Below, one piece after another: positions 38,069 through 47,239 of a stretch of 64,000 bases of DNA. Source of the stretch: Roseiarcus sp963798015 (GTDB lineage Bacteria > Pseudomonadota > Alphaproteobacteria > Rhizobiales > Beijerinckiaceae); assembly GCA_963798015.1 (NCBI GenBank), contig CAWCSA010000015.1, positions 124,001 through 188,000 of the forward strand, given 5' to 3'. The translations under genes were made by a program, and so were the position numbers. Below the pieces are notes generated by a model that saw only the letters and a program-made list of their open reading frames with translations, did no database searches and was not told the origin of the DNA. How positions within the stretch are numbered: position 1 is the first letter of the stretch; each line of letters opens with the position of its first letter.

Positions 38069-38423
38069 ACCGCCGACCCCTCCGTAACAATGCTTGTTCC
38101 ATTCGAGATCACGGGCTTGAACCGCGACCATCGATGACCCCACCCCATGCCCCAAGGCCCGCGTTCCGCTTTCCCGTGGGCCGACCCGCCTACACGGCGA
38201 TCATCGTCAGCAAATATCGCGGCGCCTCCGGCGCCGCTGTGATCCACGTCACACTTGGGGCGCGCATGAAGGCTTTTTTTTCGGGACGCTTTCCCACACC
38301 ACTGCCATTGCACGTACAAAGGCGTGCGCTCGCCGAACGGCCGTAAGCTTTTCGGAGCTAAGCTTTTCAGAGCAATGCTGATTGATGTCTCAGTCGGCGC
38401 CGCGTGGGCCGCCTAGTGTCTCG
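38069..38423. other. Leader of the cold-shock gene and gap before the kinase
   Basis: No gene is seen. A perfect 8-base hairpin (GCGGCGCC-TCC-GGCGCCGC, 38219-38237) lies about 150 bases upstream of the cold-shock start, in a position where it could be leader structure or a terminator. A 15-base tandem repeat is at 38344-38373. Confidence 0.4.
38344..38373. repeat. 15-bp tandem direct repeat
   Basis: TAAGCTTTTCGGAGC at 38344-38358 is followed at once by TAAGCTTTTCAGAGC at 38359-38373 (one mismatch). Confidence 0.7.
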
Positions 38424-40046
38424 TTAGGCCACGAGCGCCAACGCGACAGCGCGCGATCCGCGCTGGACCCTTGGCAAGGAGACCATCGCCGCCGCACCCC
38501 TATCGGGTCTGGATTGGAGGCGCAGCGTCCCGCCATGCAATTCTACCAGCGAGTTGGCAATGGCGAGACCGAGACCCGACCCCTTCATTCCATTGATCAT
38601 GACCGCGCCCGCCTGTTCGAATGGCCGACCCAGCCGCACGAGGTTTTCCGCCGCAATTCCAGGGCCATTATCCTCGACGGTGAAATGGATAAGCTCAGCG
38701 CCGACAGCGGCGCCGATCGAGACTTCGCCGCCCTCCGGCGCGAATTTCACCGCATTGCGCATGAGCGTTGTGAGGATGCGTTCGACCGCCAGGGGATCTG
38801 CTTCGACAGTCACCTCGGCGCAGACATCAACCCTGATCGCAACACCTTTCTCGCGCGCGGTCGACGCGATATCGAGCACCGCCCGGCTGACCGCCTGATC
38901 CGCGTGGAAGCGGGCGTAGGTCAGGCTCTCGCGGCCCGCCTCGAGCCGCGCCATATCGAGGACGTCACTGACCACGCGGAGGAGGTATTCGCCGCTGGCG
39001 AGAATGTGGGCGCAATAGTCGCCGTATTTTTTCGAGCCCAAAGGTCCGAAGGTCTGGCTTCCCATCAGTTGCGAGAAGCCGATGATGGCGTTGAGCGGCG
39101 TCCGCAGCTCATGGCTCATATTGGCGAGAAATTCCACCTTGGCGCGGTTGGCGGCCTCGGCGCACGATTTCTGCTCATGATAGCGTTCGGCGAGGTCGGC
39201 AAGCTGCTGGGCTTGCTCTTCGAGCGACCGGCGCGACTGTTTGAGCTCCGCAACGCTGGCCAAAAGCGCGCCCTCGGAGTCGCGGAGCCGCTGCTCATCG
39301 CCCTCCCTGCCCTTAAGCCCACAGAGGGCCGCCGCCCCGAGCATGAGCCCGACAGTCGAGGCAAGCAGGAAGGTCGTGATCACCACCGTGTCACGCCAGG
39401 CGAGGAGATGACCATCGACGGGCGAAGCAAACGCCACCCTGGTCAAAGTCCGCGGCAGCACCCGCACAGCCGCAAACCGATCGCCGGCGCCTTGGGTCTT
39501 GATGCGGGTCACACCGCCCTGAATGTCGCTGGCCGCGGATGGTCTTGCGCGACCCGCGAGAGCCGTCAGCGCTAAATCGGGCGCGTCCTGTGTCCCTTCG
39601 TATTCGACCACGCGGCCATCGCGATCGATGAGCATCGATTGCGCGAACCGCTCGTCCGGATGAGCCCTAAGAACGTTCCGAAAAACTTCGGCTTCGGATG
39701 CCAGAGGATCGGCGTTCAGCGCCTCGGCGATCCGCTCGGCGAGCAGCGTTGCGCGCATGTCGATTTCACGCGCGCCAGCGGTGAGCGCCAAATCGCGCTC
39801 GAGCCACAAATGCTGAAGGGTGAGCGCGAAGACAGCGAGGATCGCAAGGGCGATCCCAATGACGACCGCCGATGGAATCCGCCGTCGGCGCAGCGCGGCG
39901 CGGACGGGACGAAGCTGCGCACGTTTGAACGCCCCGCTCGGCCGGCGGGACCACGCCCCGGTGAAGCGAAACACCCCGTCCCCGCTCAGTGCCTCAACTG
40001 GCCCCATTGGATAAGCGTCTCCGTTTGCCGCGCTTCCGCGCGTCAT
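38424..40046 (-). CDS. Membrane sensor histidine kinase, PleC/DivJ-like core
   Basis: A 540-residue sensor kinase. Membrane segments at residues ~58-80 and ~217-243 enclose a periplasmic sensor of about 135 residues, then a coiled coil. The phosphoacceptor is His312 in FLANMSHELRTPLNAIIGFSQ, followed by FGPLGSKKYGDYC, a segment typical of PleC/DivJ-like kinases. ATP-binding boxes are RNAVKFAP (N), EDNGPGI (G1) and GSGLGLAIA (G2). No response-regulator gene is adjacent, so it is an orphan whose partner may be an unlinked DivK/PleD-type regulator. The periplasmic domain is not recognised. Confidence 0.85.
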   Translation of the reverse strand: MTRGSAANGDAYPMGPVEALSGDGVFRFTGAWSRRPSGAFKRAQLRPVRAALRRRRIPSAVVIGIALAILAVFALTLQHLWLERDLALTAGAREIDMRATLLAERIAEALNADPLASEAEVFRNVLRAHPDERFAQSMLIDRDGRVVEYEGTQDAPDLALTALAGRARPSAASDIQGGVTRIKTQGAGDRFAAVRVLPRTLTRVAFASPVDGHLLAWRDTVVITTFLLASTVGLMLGAAALCGLKGREGDEQRLRDSEGALLASVAELKQSRRSLEEQAQQLADLAERYHEQKSCAEAANRAKVEFLANMSHELRTPLNAIIGFSQLMGSQTFGPLGSKKYGDYCAHILASGEYLLRVVSDVLDMARLEAGRESLTYARFHADQAVSRAVLDIASTAREKGVAIRVDVCAEVTVEADPLAVERILTTLMRNAVKFAPEGGEVSIGAAVGAELIHFTVEDNGPGIAAENLVRLGRPFEQAGAVMINGMKGSGLGLAIANSLVELHGGTLRLQSRPDRGAAAMVSLPRVQRGSRAVALALVA

Positions 40047-40252
40047 CGCTCATTCCCAGACTTCGCCACAAATTACACTCGGACTGCCGCCTTAACGCCC
40101 AAATCACTACGATAAGAATCCTTGTGCAAATCTTTGTCTAGTCCTTGACAATGCGCCAGACACAAAAAAATGTGGCCGAAGGGCGCCAGTAGAATCGGCA
40201 CCGGTGCGGAACGCGATCGGCGCCCGAACCCTCCCCCCTACCCTCTCCCCTA

Positions 40253-40365
40253 GCAGGCTGTTGAAAAACTCATTTCCGCCGCAGTTCGATTCCGTTCCGG
40301 ACTCCCTTGGATTCCGTTGTGTTCCCGGTTTCGACCGTGCTCGGCGGACTTTTCCAACAGCCTGC
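40253..40365. repeat. MITE-like element with 19-bp terminal inverted repeats
   Basis: GCAGGCTGTTGAAAAACTC at 40253-40271 is matched by the reverse complement of 40347-40365 at 17 of 19 positions. The 113-bp unit has no coding capacity. Its termini (CAGGCTGTTGAAAAA) look like those of transposase-bearing elements. It interrupts a CCCTCTCCCCTA...AGGAGAGGTG inverted repeat. No unambiguous target duplication is seen. Confidence 0.65.
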
Positions 40366-40417
40366 CAGGAGAGGTGGGCGCGCGAGTCCGGAGCGCGATG
40401 ACGGAGGCGCCTCGTTC

Positions 40418-40438
40418 CCTTCTCCCTCGGGGAGAAGG
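40418..40438. repeat. Palindromic intergenic repeat, hairpin 1
   Basis: CCTTCTCCC and GGGAGAAGG form perfect 9-base arms. They are followed by TGGCGCGCGTAGCGCG and GGATGAGGG, the usual order in this repeat family. Confidence 0.7.
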
Positions 40439-40510
40439 TGGCGCGCGTAGCGCGTCGGATGAGGGCGTTCCCCCACCCGAGGCGCGCTTCGCGCGAACCC
40501 TCACCCCCAA

Positions 40511-40532
40511 CCCCTCTCCCGTTGGAGAGGGG
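40511..40532. repeat. Palindromic intergenic repeat, hairpin 2
   Basis: CCCCTCTCC (40511-40519) pairs with GGAGAGGGG (40524-40532) just 5 bases beyond the pepN stop, so it may also help end the pepN transcript. Confidence 0.65.
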
Positions 40533-40536
40533 AGAT

Positions 40537-43194
40537 TCAGCCCAGGCTGCGGGTCACGATGTCGCGGACATCCGGCGAGAGTGCCGACTTGGCCGCGATA
40601 CGGCGCAGCATCGCTTCGGCATGGCCCCGGCGGACCTCTTCAAGCGAGCGCCAGGATCGCATGGCCGTAAGCAGCCGCGCAGCGATCTGCGGATTGGTCG
40701 GATCGAGAGCCACGACCACCTCCTCGAGCAGCGCAAACCCCGCGCCATCGTCGCGGTTGAACTCTCTCTGGTTGGCTGTAAAGCCGCCGATCAACGCACG
40801 CACCCGGTTGGGGTTGGCGAGCGAGAAGCCGTGGTGATTCATGAGCCCGCGCACCCGCTCCAGCGTCTCGCGCTCCGGAATCTGCGCCTGCAGCGCGAAC
40901 CATTTGTCGAGGACGAGCGGCTCCATCGCATAGCGCCTGCCAAACGCCTCGAGCGCATGGTCGCGCTTATCGTCCGGCTTGAAAGCGATCGCCGACAGCG
41001 CGCCGAGGCGTTCGGTCATGTTGTCGGCGTCGGCAAGCTGACGATGGGCGAGCGCCAGCCCCTGGACCACGTCACCGTCGACAAAGAGGCCAAGCGCCAC
41101 GTTGCGCAAAGCGCGGCGACCCGCGGCCGCGGCGTCGGAGCTGAAGGCCGACGAATTGGCAAGCTCCGCGTGCAGCGCGGCGAGCCCGCCCGCGTACGTG
41201 CGCCCAAGCGCGCCACGCAGGCCCATGCGCGCGGCGTGGATCGCGTCCGGATCGACTTCCTCGCCGATCTCGCGCGCGATGTCGCTTTCGGTCGGCAGGC
41301 TCATCGCCATCGCGGCAAAGGCGTGATCGACGCGCCCTGCGCGCACGTCCTCGATCAAGGCGCCGAAGGCAGCTGCGAGGCCGCCGTTGCGCTCGGGCGC
41401 GCGACCGGCCCGAATGGCCTTGACGCCGCGAACAAGAATCCGCGTCGCCAGACTCTGCGCCGACTGCCAACGATTGAAATTGTCGCTGTCGTGCCGCGAG
41501 AGAACGATCAGGTCCTCTTCGGTAAGGTCGTCGTCGATCCGCACCGGCGCGGAGAAACCGCGCAGGAACGACAAGGTGGGCCGCTGCGGCACGTCGCGAA
41601 AGACGATCGAGCGCTCGGAATCCTTGAGTTCGAAGACCCCGCTCGCGAGTTCGTCAGCGCTTGCGTCGGACGACGTCAGCGGCATGTCGCCGCCATTGGC
41701 GCCGACGAGGCCCAGCGTGAGCGGCATCGTCATCGGCAGCTTGACGTTTTGCCCCGGCGTCGGCGCAAGCGATTGCGCGATGTCGAGCTTGTAGGTTTTA
41801 CCGGCCGGGTCGTAGGCGCCGCGAACGGTGATCTTCGGCGTACCGGCCTGCTCGTACCAGCGCATGAATTGCGAGAGGTCCCGCTTTGAAACGGACTCGA
41901 AACAGCCGATGAAATCCTCGACCGTCGCCGCGGCCCCGTCATAACGCTCGAAGTAGAGATCCATGCTGGCCCGAAATGCTTCCGCGCCGATAAGGCGCTT
42001 CAGCATCCGCACGACCTCGGCGCCTTTCTGATAGACGGTCGCGGTGTAGAAGTTGTTGATCTCGTGATAGACCTCCGGGCGCACATTGTGCGCGAGGGGC
42101 CCCGCGTCCTCGGGGAACTGCGCCGCGCGCAGCGTGCGCACATCGCCGATCCGCTCGACCGGCGCCGAGCGCATGTCGGCGGAAAAATCCTGGTCGCGAA
42201 AAACGGTCAGGCCCTCTTTGAGGCAAAGCTGGAACCAGTCGCGGCAGGTGATGCGATCGCCGGTCCAGTTGTGAAAATATTCGTGCGCAATCACGCCTTC
42301 GATGTTGGAATAGTCGTCGTCGGTCGCGGTCTCCGGCGATGCAAGGACGTATTTGTCGTTGAAGACGTTGAGGCCCTTGTTCTCCATCGCGCCCATATTG
42401 AAATCGGAGACGGCGACGATGTTGAAAATGTCGAGATCGTATTCGCGCCCATAAGCCTGTTCGTCCCAGGCCATCGAGCGCTTGAGCGCGCCCATTGCGT
42501 AATGCGCGCGCTCCTCGCGGCCATGCTCGACGTAGATCGCAAGCGCGACATTCTTGCCCGACATCGTGACGAACGAATCCGCGATATGGCCGAGATCGCC
42601 GGCGACCAGCGCAAACAGGTAGGACGGCTTCTTGTGCGGATCGCGCCAGATGGCGAAGTGACGGCCGGGCGTCTCCGCTTCGCCCACGGTTTCGAGATTG
42701 CCGTTGGACAGAAGCACCGGCGCCTCGGCTCGATCCGCCTCGACCCGCACGCGATAGGTCGAGAGCACGTCCGGACGATCGAGAAAATAGGTGATGCGGC
42801 GAAATCCCTCTGCCTCGCATTGGGTGCAATAGGCCGAGCCCGAGCGATAGAGCCCCATGAGCTTGGTGTTGGCCGCCGGATCAAGTCGCGTCTCGATCGT
42901 GAGCGTGAACCCGCCGCGGGGAGGCCGGCGCATGTGAAAGCCCGACGGCTTCGCCTCGAATTGGGCCGCGTCGAGCGGCTCGCCATCCAGTCGGGCGGAG
43001 ACGAACGCGAGTTCATCGCCATCGAGCGCAAGCGCCGCGCCTCCCCGGCCAGCGGGATTGGGGCGCATCGTGAGGGACGAGACAACGCGCGTCGCATGGA
43101 TGTCGAGCGACACGTCAAGCTCGACGTGGTCGATGAAATAATCCGGCGCCCGATACTCGCTAAGGCGAATAGGTTGTCCGTCCGAAGGACGCAT
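40537..43194 (-). CDS. pepN: Aminopeptidase N (M1 family)
   Basis: A full-length 885-residue PepN. The exopeptidase motif GAMEN is at 268-272 and the zinc site is HEYFH at 304-308 with Glu327 (LKEGL), followed by the beta-sandwich and long alpha-helical C-terminal domain (CIRCLEs such as the QFMRWYEQAGTPKITV region). It removes N-terminal residues from peptides in the cytoplasm. The start MRPSDGQPIRLSEYRAPDYFID matches family starts. Downstream lies the repeat cluster. Confidence 0.96.
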   Translation of the reverse strand: MRPSDGQPIRLSEYRAPDYFIDHVELDVSLDIHATRVVSSLTMRPNPAGRGGAALALDGDELAFVSARLDGEPLDAAQFEAKPSGFHMRRPPRGGFTLTIETRLDPAANTKLMGLYRSGSAYCTQCEAEGFRRITYFLDRPDVLSTYRVRVEADRAEAPVLLSNGNLETVGEAETPGRHFAIWRDPHKKPSYLFALVAGDLGHIADSFVTMSGKNVALAIYVEHGREERAHYAMGALKRSMAWDEQAYGREYDLDIFNIVAVSDFNMGAMENKGLNVFNDKYVLASPETATDDDYSNIEGVIAHEYFHNWTGDRITCRDWFQLCLKEGLTVFRDQDFSADMRSAPVERIGDVRTLRAAQFPEDAGPLAHNVRPEVYHEINNFYTATVYQKGAEVVRMLKRLIGAEAFRASMDLYFERYDGAAATVEDFIGCFESVSKRDLSQFMRWYEQAGTPKITVRGAYDPAGKTYKLDIAQSLAPTPGQNVKLPMTMPLTLGLVGANGGDMPLTSSDASADELASGVFELKDSERSIVFRDVPQRPTLSFLRGFSAPVRIDDDLTEEDLIVLSRHDSDNFNRWQSAQSLATRILVRGVKAIRAGRAPERNGGLAAAFGALIEDVRAGRVDHAFAAMAMSLPTESDIAREIGEEVDPDAIHAARMGLRGALGRTYAGGLAALHAELANSSAFSSDAAAAGRRALRNVALGLFVDGDVVQGLALAHRQLADADNMTERLGALSAIAFKPDDKRDHALEAFGRRYAMEPLVLDKWFALQAQIPERETLERVRGLMNHHGFSLANPNRVRALIGGFTANQREFNRDDGAGFALLEEVVVALDPTNPQIAARLLTAMRSWRSLEEVRRGHAEAMLRRIAAKSALSPDVRDIVTRSLG

Positions 43195-43421
43195 GGGAGG
43201 CCTTTCAGAGTTCTGGAATTGGTGAGTTGGCGTCCGTCACGAGGAGTCAAATAGTCGCGTTGCTATGGTCCTCGCCGGGACGAAGCAGTCATGAGGAGTT
43301 TTTTAGTCGGATCTTCAGCCAAAATGAAGAAGCCGCCCTCCGGGCTTAGTGACGCTGTCCGGCTCTTCGCTGCCCGCGAGCATTTCGTAGGCGCTGGCTG
43401 TCATGTCAATACGGATCACGA

Positions 43422-43639
43422 TTAGCGCCCTTCCAAAGCCTCAATGCGGCGGCGCAGATCGCCGTTCTGAGACCACAGCGAACGTATGTCCTCGCGCACC
43501 GCATCGAGCGTATGGTCGACTCGGGTGACGACCGGATCAGCATGTCCATACCGGTGCGCAGGCCGCGCATATCGTCGCGCTGAGCCATAAACTGGCGGCC
43601 GAGCCAGTCCAGGGTTACGTTTTCGGGCAGTTCGGTCAT
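43422..43639 (-). pseudogene. Small coiled-coil protein broken by a frameshift
   Basis: Reading from 43639, MTELPENVTLDWLGRQFM continues to GLRTGMDMLIRS, then loses sense; the neighbouring frame carries VVTRVDHTLDAVREDIRS and a Leu/Arg heptad tail LRRRIEALEGR ending at 43422. Joining both gives a ~70-residue coiled-coil protein of a type common in Hyphomicrobiales. A one-base indel near 43520-43530 explains the break. Function is unknown. A sequencing error cannot be excluded. Confidence 0.6.
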
Positions 43640-43788
43640 TTCTCGTTGGTTCTCCTCTGGTACGGCCAGAAAAGGCCTCCCAAGTCGAAAAAACGTGCAC
43701 CATTCTCCGCGACGTCGTTTAACAATAGCACTGTTTTGAGCAGAAGCGGCGAACTTTGGCCCTAATGTTATGGTCGAGGCGCAGGCGA

Positions 43789-44739
43789 TCAGGCCGAAGC
43801 CGCGCCGATCCTAATCGTGGCCGTAAACGCGAGCCCAAAGCGACGCAAGGTCTTTTGCAAAGCCTCCGGCGGCTCGTCACCGCTGGTAAAGATCGCAGTC
43901 CCCTCGCAGGCGGTCGACGCGCCCGGGCGGACGGCGGGAATTAGCGCATCGAGGCGGCGCGCAATCGCCGGCGCGGGGTCGACGAAACCGACCGGCCAGG
44001 GCGAAAGCCGCTCGATCTTGTCCGCGATAAGCGGAAAATGCGTGCAGGCGAGCACGATCTGGTCCGTGCGCCGGCCCTCGTGCTCAACGAAGCAGGGCGC
44101 GATCTCCCGCTCGATCTCCGTTTCGTCCACGGCTTCGCCCCGCATCACGCGCTCGGCAATGACGGCAAGCAGCGGCGAGCCGACCAGGGTCACTTCGCAA
44201 TTGGCGGCATAGTCGCGCACCAGGGCCTGGGTGTAGTCGCGCGCCACGGTCCCGCGCGTCGCCAAGACGCTGATCAGTCCCGACCGCGACGACGCCGCCG
44301 CCGGCTTGACGGCCGGCACGGTGCCGACGAACGGCAGGCGGGGATAGGCGGTCCTCAACGGCGGCAGAGCTAGCGTGGAGGCGGTGCTGCAGGCGATGAC
44401 GACAATATCGGGCTCGGTTTCGCCGATCAGCCGCGCCATCACCGTCTTGACCCGGGCGACGAGCGCCGCTTCACTGAGCCTGCCGTATGGGAAGGCCGCG
44501 TCGTCGGCGGCGTAGACGATTTCGACGTCCGGCCTCAGGCGCCTGATTTCGGCCAGCACGGAAAGGCCGCCCAGTCCGGAATCGAACACCAGCGCCCGGG
44601 GGGCGCGCGACGGCGCCGCTGGGCGGGCGTCGAGTTCGGCGATCAGACTCGGGGGCGCGTCTCCGCCCCCACCCCGGCGGCTCATGGGCGAGGACATACG
44701 CAAATCCGGTCCACGCGGCAAAGTGACCAATTCGGCCAT
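43789..44739 (-). CDS. murI: Glutamate racemase
   Basis: A 316-residue MurI, making D-glutamate for peptidoglycan. Conserved elements are FDSGLGGLSVLAEI, ADDAAFPYGRLSE, the first catalytic cysteine in VIACSTAST, and the second in LACTHFPL. The residue after the first Cys is Ser, where most MurI sequences have Asn (ACNTAS). An N-terminal extension of about 45 residues (Pro/Arg/Gly-rich) precedes the fold; the true start may be the ATG at 44697 or 44685. It is divergent from the TonB-like gene. Confidence 0.88.
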   Translation of the reverse strand: MAELVTLPRGPDLRMSSPMSRRGGGGDAPPSLIAELDARPAAPSRAPRALVFDSGLGGLSVLAEIRRLRPDVEIVYAADDAAFPYGRLSEAALVARVKTVMARLIGETEPDIVVIACSTASTLALPPLRTAYPRLPFVGTVPAVKPAAASSRSGLISVLATRGTVARDYTQALVRDYAANCEVTLVGSPLLAVIAERVMRGEAVDETEIEREIAPCFVEHEGRRTDQIVLACTHFPLIADKIERLSPWPVGFVDPAPAIARRLDALIPAVRPGASTACEGTAIFTSGDEPPEALQKTLRRFGLAFTATIRIGAASA

Positions 44740-45797
44740 TGACCGGATGTGAACAATTCAGCCAAGGAAACACATCGCGCTTCCGCAAGAGGAGTTGGGC
44801 GCTGAGCGCTACGTTGTTGTCCGAGGCCGATTTCACGGCCGAGCCGATCGAGCGCCTCGACGTGCCCGAGCCGCCGACGCGCGCCGAGCGCAGGTTCCAC
44901 GTGCTCGCGCTCATCGCCGCCGCGGTGTTGCATATCCTGATTCCGGTCTCGTTCTTCCTCTACTACTGGCTCTGGCCGCACCCAGTTCCGACTGCCGTGC
45001 AGGAGATTCCGGTCGAGGTGGTGGTCGAGCAGCCCCCGCCGCCCCCGCCCCCGCCGAAGCGGCCGGAAGAGAAACCGAAGCCGCCGCCCCAGCCGGACCT
45101 TGAAAAGCCCGCCTATGACGCGCCCGCAGCCCCGACCGAGGAGAAGGTCAACCGCGAATCGCCGGACAAGAAGACCGAGGCCAAGGCGACCCCCGAGGCC
45201 CCTCCCCCGCCAACCCCCGGGGCCTCGCCCAAGGCGGACGCGCCGGCGCCCGCGCCCCATCCGGCTGAAGAGCAGAAAGGCGAGGCCGCGCCGCCCGCGC
45301 ACGATCTCAAGCCTGAGCCTGAAGGCGAATTACCGACAGACCAGAATCCGAAGCCGCAGGATAATCCGACTCAGGCCGCCGCTCCCGCAGCGCCGCCGGC
45401 GCCGCCACACAAGGCCCCGGTCGGGGAGCCGCTGCCGACAATCGAGGATCTGCCGCAATACAAGTTCGCGCGCTCAGTCGAAAAATCGCCTGTCGCGGGA
45501 GGGAACTCTGAATCCCGGTATCTGACGATCATCTATGGGATGATCAAAGAGCACTTGCACGAGAGCCCGGGGCTGCGCCTCGACCTCGCCAACAGACACG
45601 GAATTGTGGACTTCTATGTCGATGAAGGCGGCAATCTCGTCGGCCGCAAGCTCGTCGCGTCAAGCGGTTCGTCCGACCTCGATATAGCCGTCATGAACGC
45701 GATCACCGCAGCCGCGCCCTATCCCGCGCCGCCGAACTGGAGTCCCGTCTCCTTGAACTATAACTTCGGCCGAGCCCCGACGCCGGTCGGTCACTGA
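44739..45797 (+). CDS. TonB-like energy-transducing protein
   Basis: Up to 352 residues. A short cytoplasmic segment is followed by one membrane helix (VLALIAAAVLHILIPVSFFL), a long Pro/Lys/Ala-rich periplasmic spacer (residues ~85-240) and a C-terminal TonB/TolA-type domain with YLTIIYGMIKEHLHES, GIVDFYVDEGGNLVGRK and SSDLDIAVMNAI. It probably carries proton-motive energy to an outer-membrane receptor, but exbB/exbD are not adjacent. The start is uncertain: the TTG at 44739 would overlap the murI start, and CTG 44802 or TTG 44814 are alternatives. Confidence 0.78.
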   Translation: MTGCEQFSQGNTSRFRKRSWALSATLLSEADFTAEPIERLDVPEPPTRAERRFHVLALIAAAVLHILIPVSFFLYYWLWPHPVPTAVQEIPVEVVVEQPPPPPPPPKRPEEKPKPPPQPDLEKPAYDAPAAPTEEKVNRESPDKKTEAKATPEAPPPPTPGASPKADAPAPAPHPAEEQKGEAAPPAHDLKPEPEGELPTDQNPKPQDNPTQAAAPAAPPAPPHKAPVGEPLPTIEDLPQYKFARSVEKSPVAGGNSESRYLTIIYGMIKEHLHESPGLRLDLANRHGIVDFYVDEGGNLVGRKLVASSGSSDLDIAVMNAITAAAPYPAPPNWSPVSLNYNFGRAPTPVGH

Positions 45798-46030
45798 ACG
45801 CAGAGGTAATTCACCCGGACGCGCTCGAAATCAGGGTAATAGTTGCTCCAGTTATAGGACGCCCTCATCCCGTATTTGGCGCATTCCTTTTGCGCCACGG
45901 CGTAAAACTCGGACCGACTAGGAAACGTGTCGCGGTGCGGCGCGTTCGGATAGTAGATGAACGAAACATCGCGATAGCTGGCGCAGCCGCTCAGCGCTGC
46001 AAGCGTCCCGATCAGAAAGACAAACCGCAT
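45791..46030 (-). CDS. Small lipoprotein
   Basis: A 79-residue predicted lipoprotein. The signal MRFVFLIGTLAALSGC gives a lipobox LSGC with Cys16 as the lipidated residue. The mature part is Tyr-rich (SFIYYPNAPHRDTFPS, YNWSNYYPDFERV). It is hypothetical. The ATG at 46030 was preferred to an upstream one because it opens the signal. It overlaps the 3' end of the convergent TonB-like gene by 7 bases. Confidence 0.65.
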   Translation of the reverse strand: MRFVFLIGTLAALSGCASYRDVSFIYYPNAPHRDTFPSRSEFYAVAQKECAKYGMRASYNWSNYYPDFERVRVNYLCVQ

Positions 46031-46456
46031 TCTCGCCCCACGCGCCTCGAGAACCAACGGGCCCGTCCCGAAAGAGCCCGACTCTCCGTGGCCACTCTGC
46101 CCGCCCGCCGCCCGTCGCGCAAGACTTTCTCCAGATTCGTGATATTTGAGGCGCCGTAGAGATGTGGAGGGGTCCGCCGGCTTGGCGAAGTGGGCGCGGA
46201 TGAGCGGAAAGTCCGCGCCGGATCAAAGCCCGACGCCTGACGATGCGACTTCGCGGCTTGCGCCTCCGGACCGACCGCCGATAGATTTCGATTTCGACGC
46301 TTCATAGGGCGAACAGGAGAATTGCTTGCTCCCCATCGGAGGCCCGCCATAAAATAGGCGATCGGGCGGATTAAAGGAGCCCGCTCCGCGACATCCGAAA
46401 TACGTGCATCCGAATCCATTCGGTGTCGCCCGTGATCGAGAACGGAGGTCAAACCC
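46031..46456. other. Intergenic region, one possible 35-codon ORF
   Basis: No recognisable gene. On the plus strand 46200-46307 can encode a 35-residue Pro/Asp-rich peptide beginning MSGKSAPDQSP and ending DFDFDAS, without a good ribosome-binding site. I see no RNA structure. Confidence 0.3.
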
Positions 46457-47209
46457 ATGAAGATCGTCGTCATCGGAGGAACCGGCCTGATCGGCTCGAA
46501 GACCGTAGCCATTCTGCGTCAGCAAGGCCACGACGTCGTCGCCGCGTCGCCCCAGAGTGGCGTCAACACCCTCACCGGCCAGGGGCTCAAAGAGGTCTTG
46601 GCCGGTGCGCAGGTGGTGATCGACCTCGCCAATTCGCCTTCATTTGAAGACAAGGCCGTGCTCGAATTCTTCGAGACCTCCGAGCGCCACCTTCTCCCGG
46701 CGGAGGCCTCAGCGGGCGTCGGGCATCACGTCGCGCTATCCATCGTCGCAATCGACCGGACCGACAATGGCTATTTCCGCGCCAAGGTCGCCCAGGAGAA
46801 ACGGATTGAAGCTTCCGGCGTGCCTTACATCATCATCCGCGCGACCCAGTTCATGGAATTCCTCCGCGGCATCGCCAATTCAGCTGCGGATGGAAGGACA
46901 GTCAGGCTTCCGCCGGTCCTGTTCCAGCCGATCGCGGCGGACGACGTCGCCGCCATCGTGGCCGAGACAGCGCTGGCGCCGCCCCGGAACGGAATCGTCG
47001 AGATCGCCGGCCCGGAACGCGCGCCGTTCGACGAAATCGTCGCGAGCTATCTGAAGGCGGTCGGCGACCCGCGACAGGTCGTGCCCGACCCCGAGGCCGG
47101 ATATTGGGGCGGCCGGGTCGAGGAGCGCTCGCTCGTGCCGCTGGGAGAGGCGCGCCTCGGCCGCATCGGTCTCGACGAATGGGTCCGCCGTTCACAAGCG
47201 GCAGCCTGA
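46457..47209 (+). CDS. NmrA-like atypical SDR
   Basis: A 250-residue NAD(P)-binding protein with GGTGLIGSKT at residues 8-17, the extended/atypical SDR nucleotide loop, and NmrA-like elements such as VVIDLANSPSFED, YFRAKVAQEKRIE and YIIIRATQFMEFL. It lacks a standard Tyr-x-x-x-Lys catalytic pair in the usual place. Family members reduce quinones or sense redox state. A broken cupin gene follows 30 bases later, a common companion of this type of SDR. Confidence 0.82.
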   Translation: MKIVVIGGTGLIGSKTVAILRQQGHDVVAASPQSGVNTLTGQGLKEVLAGAQVVIDLANSPSFEDKAVLEFFETSERHLLPAEASAGVGHHVALSIVAIDRTDNGYFRAKVAQEKRIEASGVPYIIIRATQFMEFLRGIANSAADGRTVRLPPVLFQPIAADDVAAIVAETALAPPRNGIVEIAGPERAPFDEIVASYLKAVGDPRQVVPDPEAGYWGGRVEERSLVPLGEARLGRIGLDEWVRRSQAAA

Positions 47210-47239
47210 TTCCGGATCCGCCAACCGACGGAGCGCTGC

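Noticed and set aside
42064..43254. 396-codon plus-strand frame opposite pepN
   Set aside because: Compositionally a reverse-strand shadow with no recognisable domain; pepN on the minus strand has full catalytic motifs.
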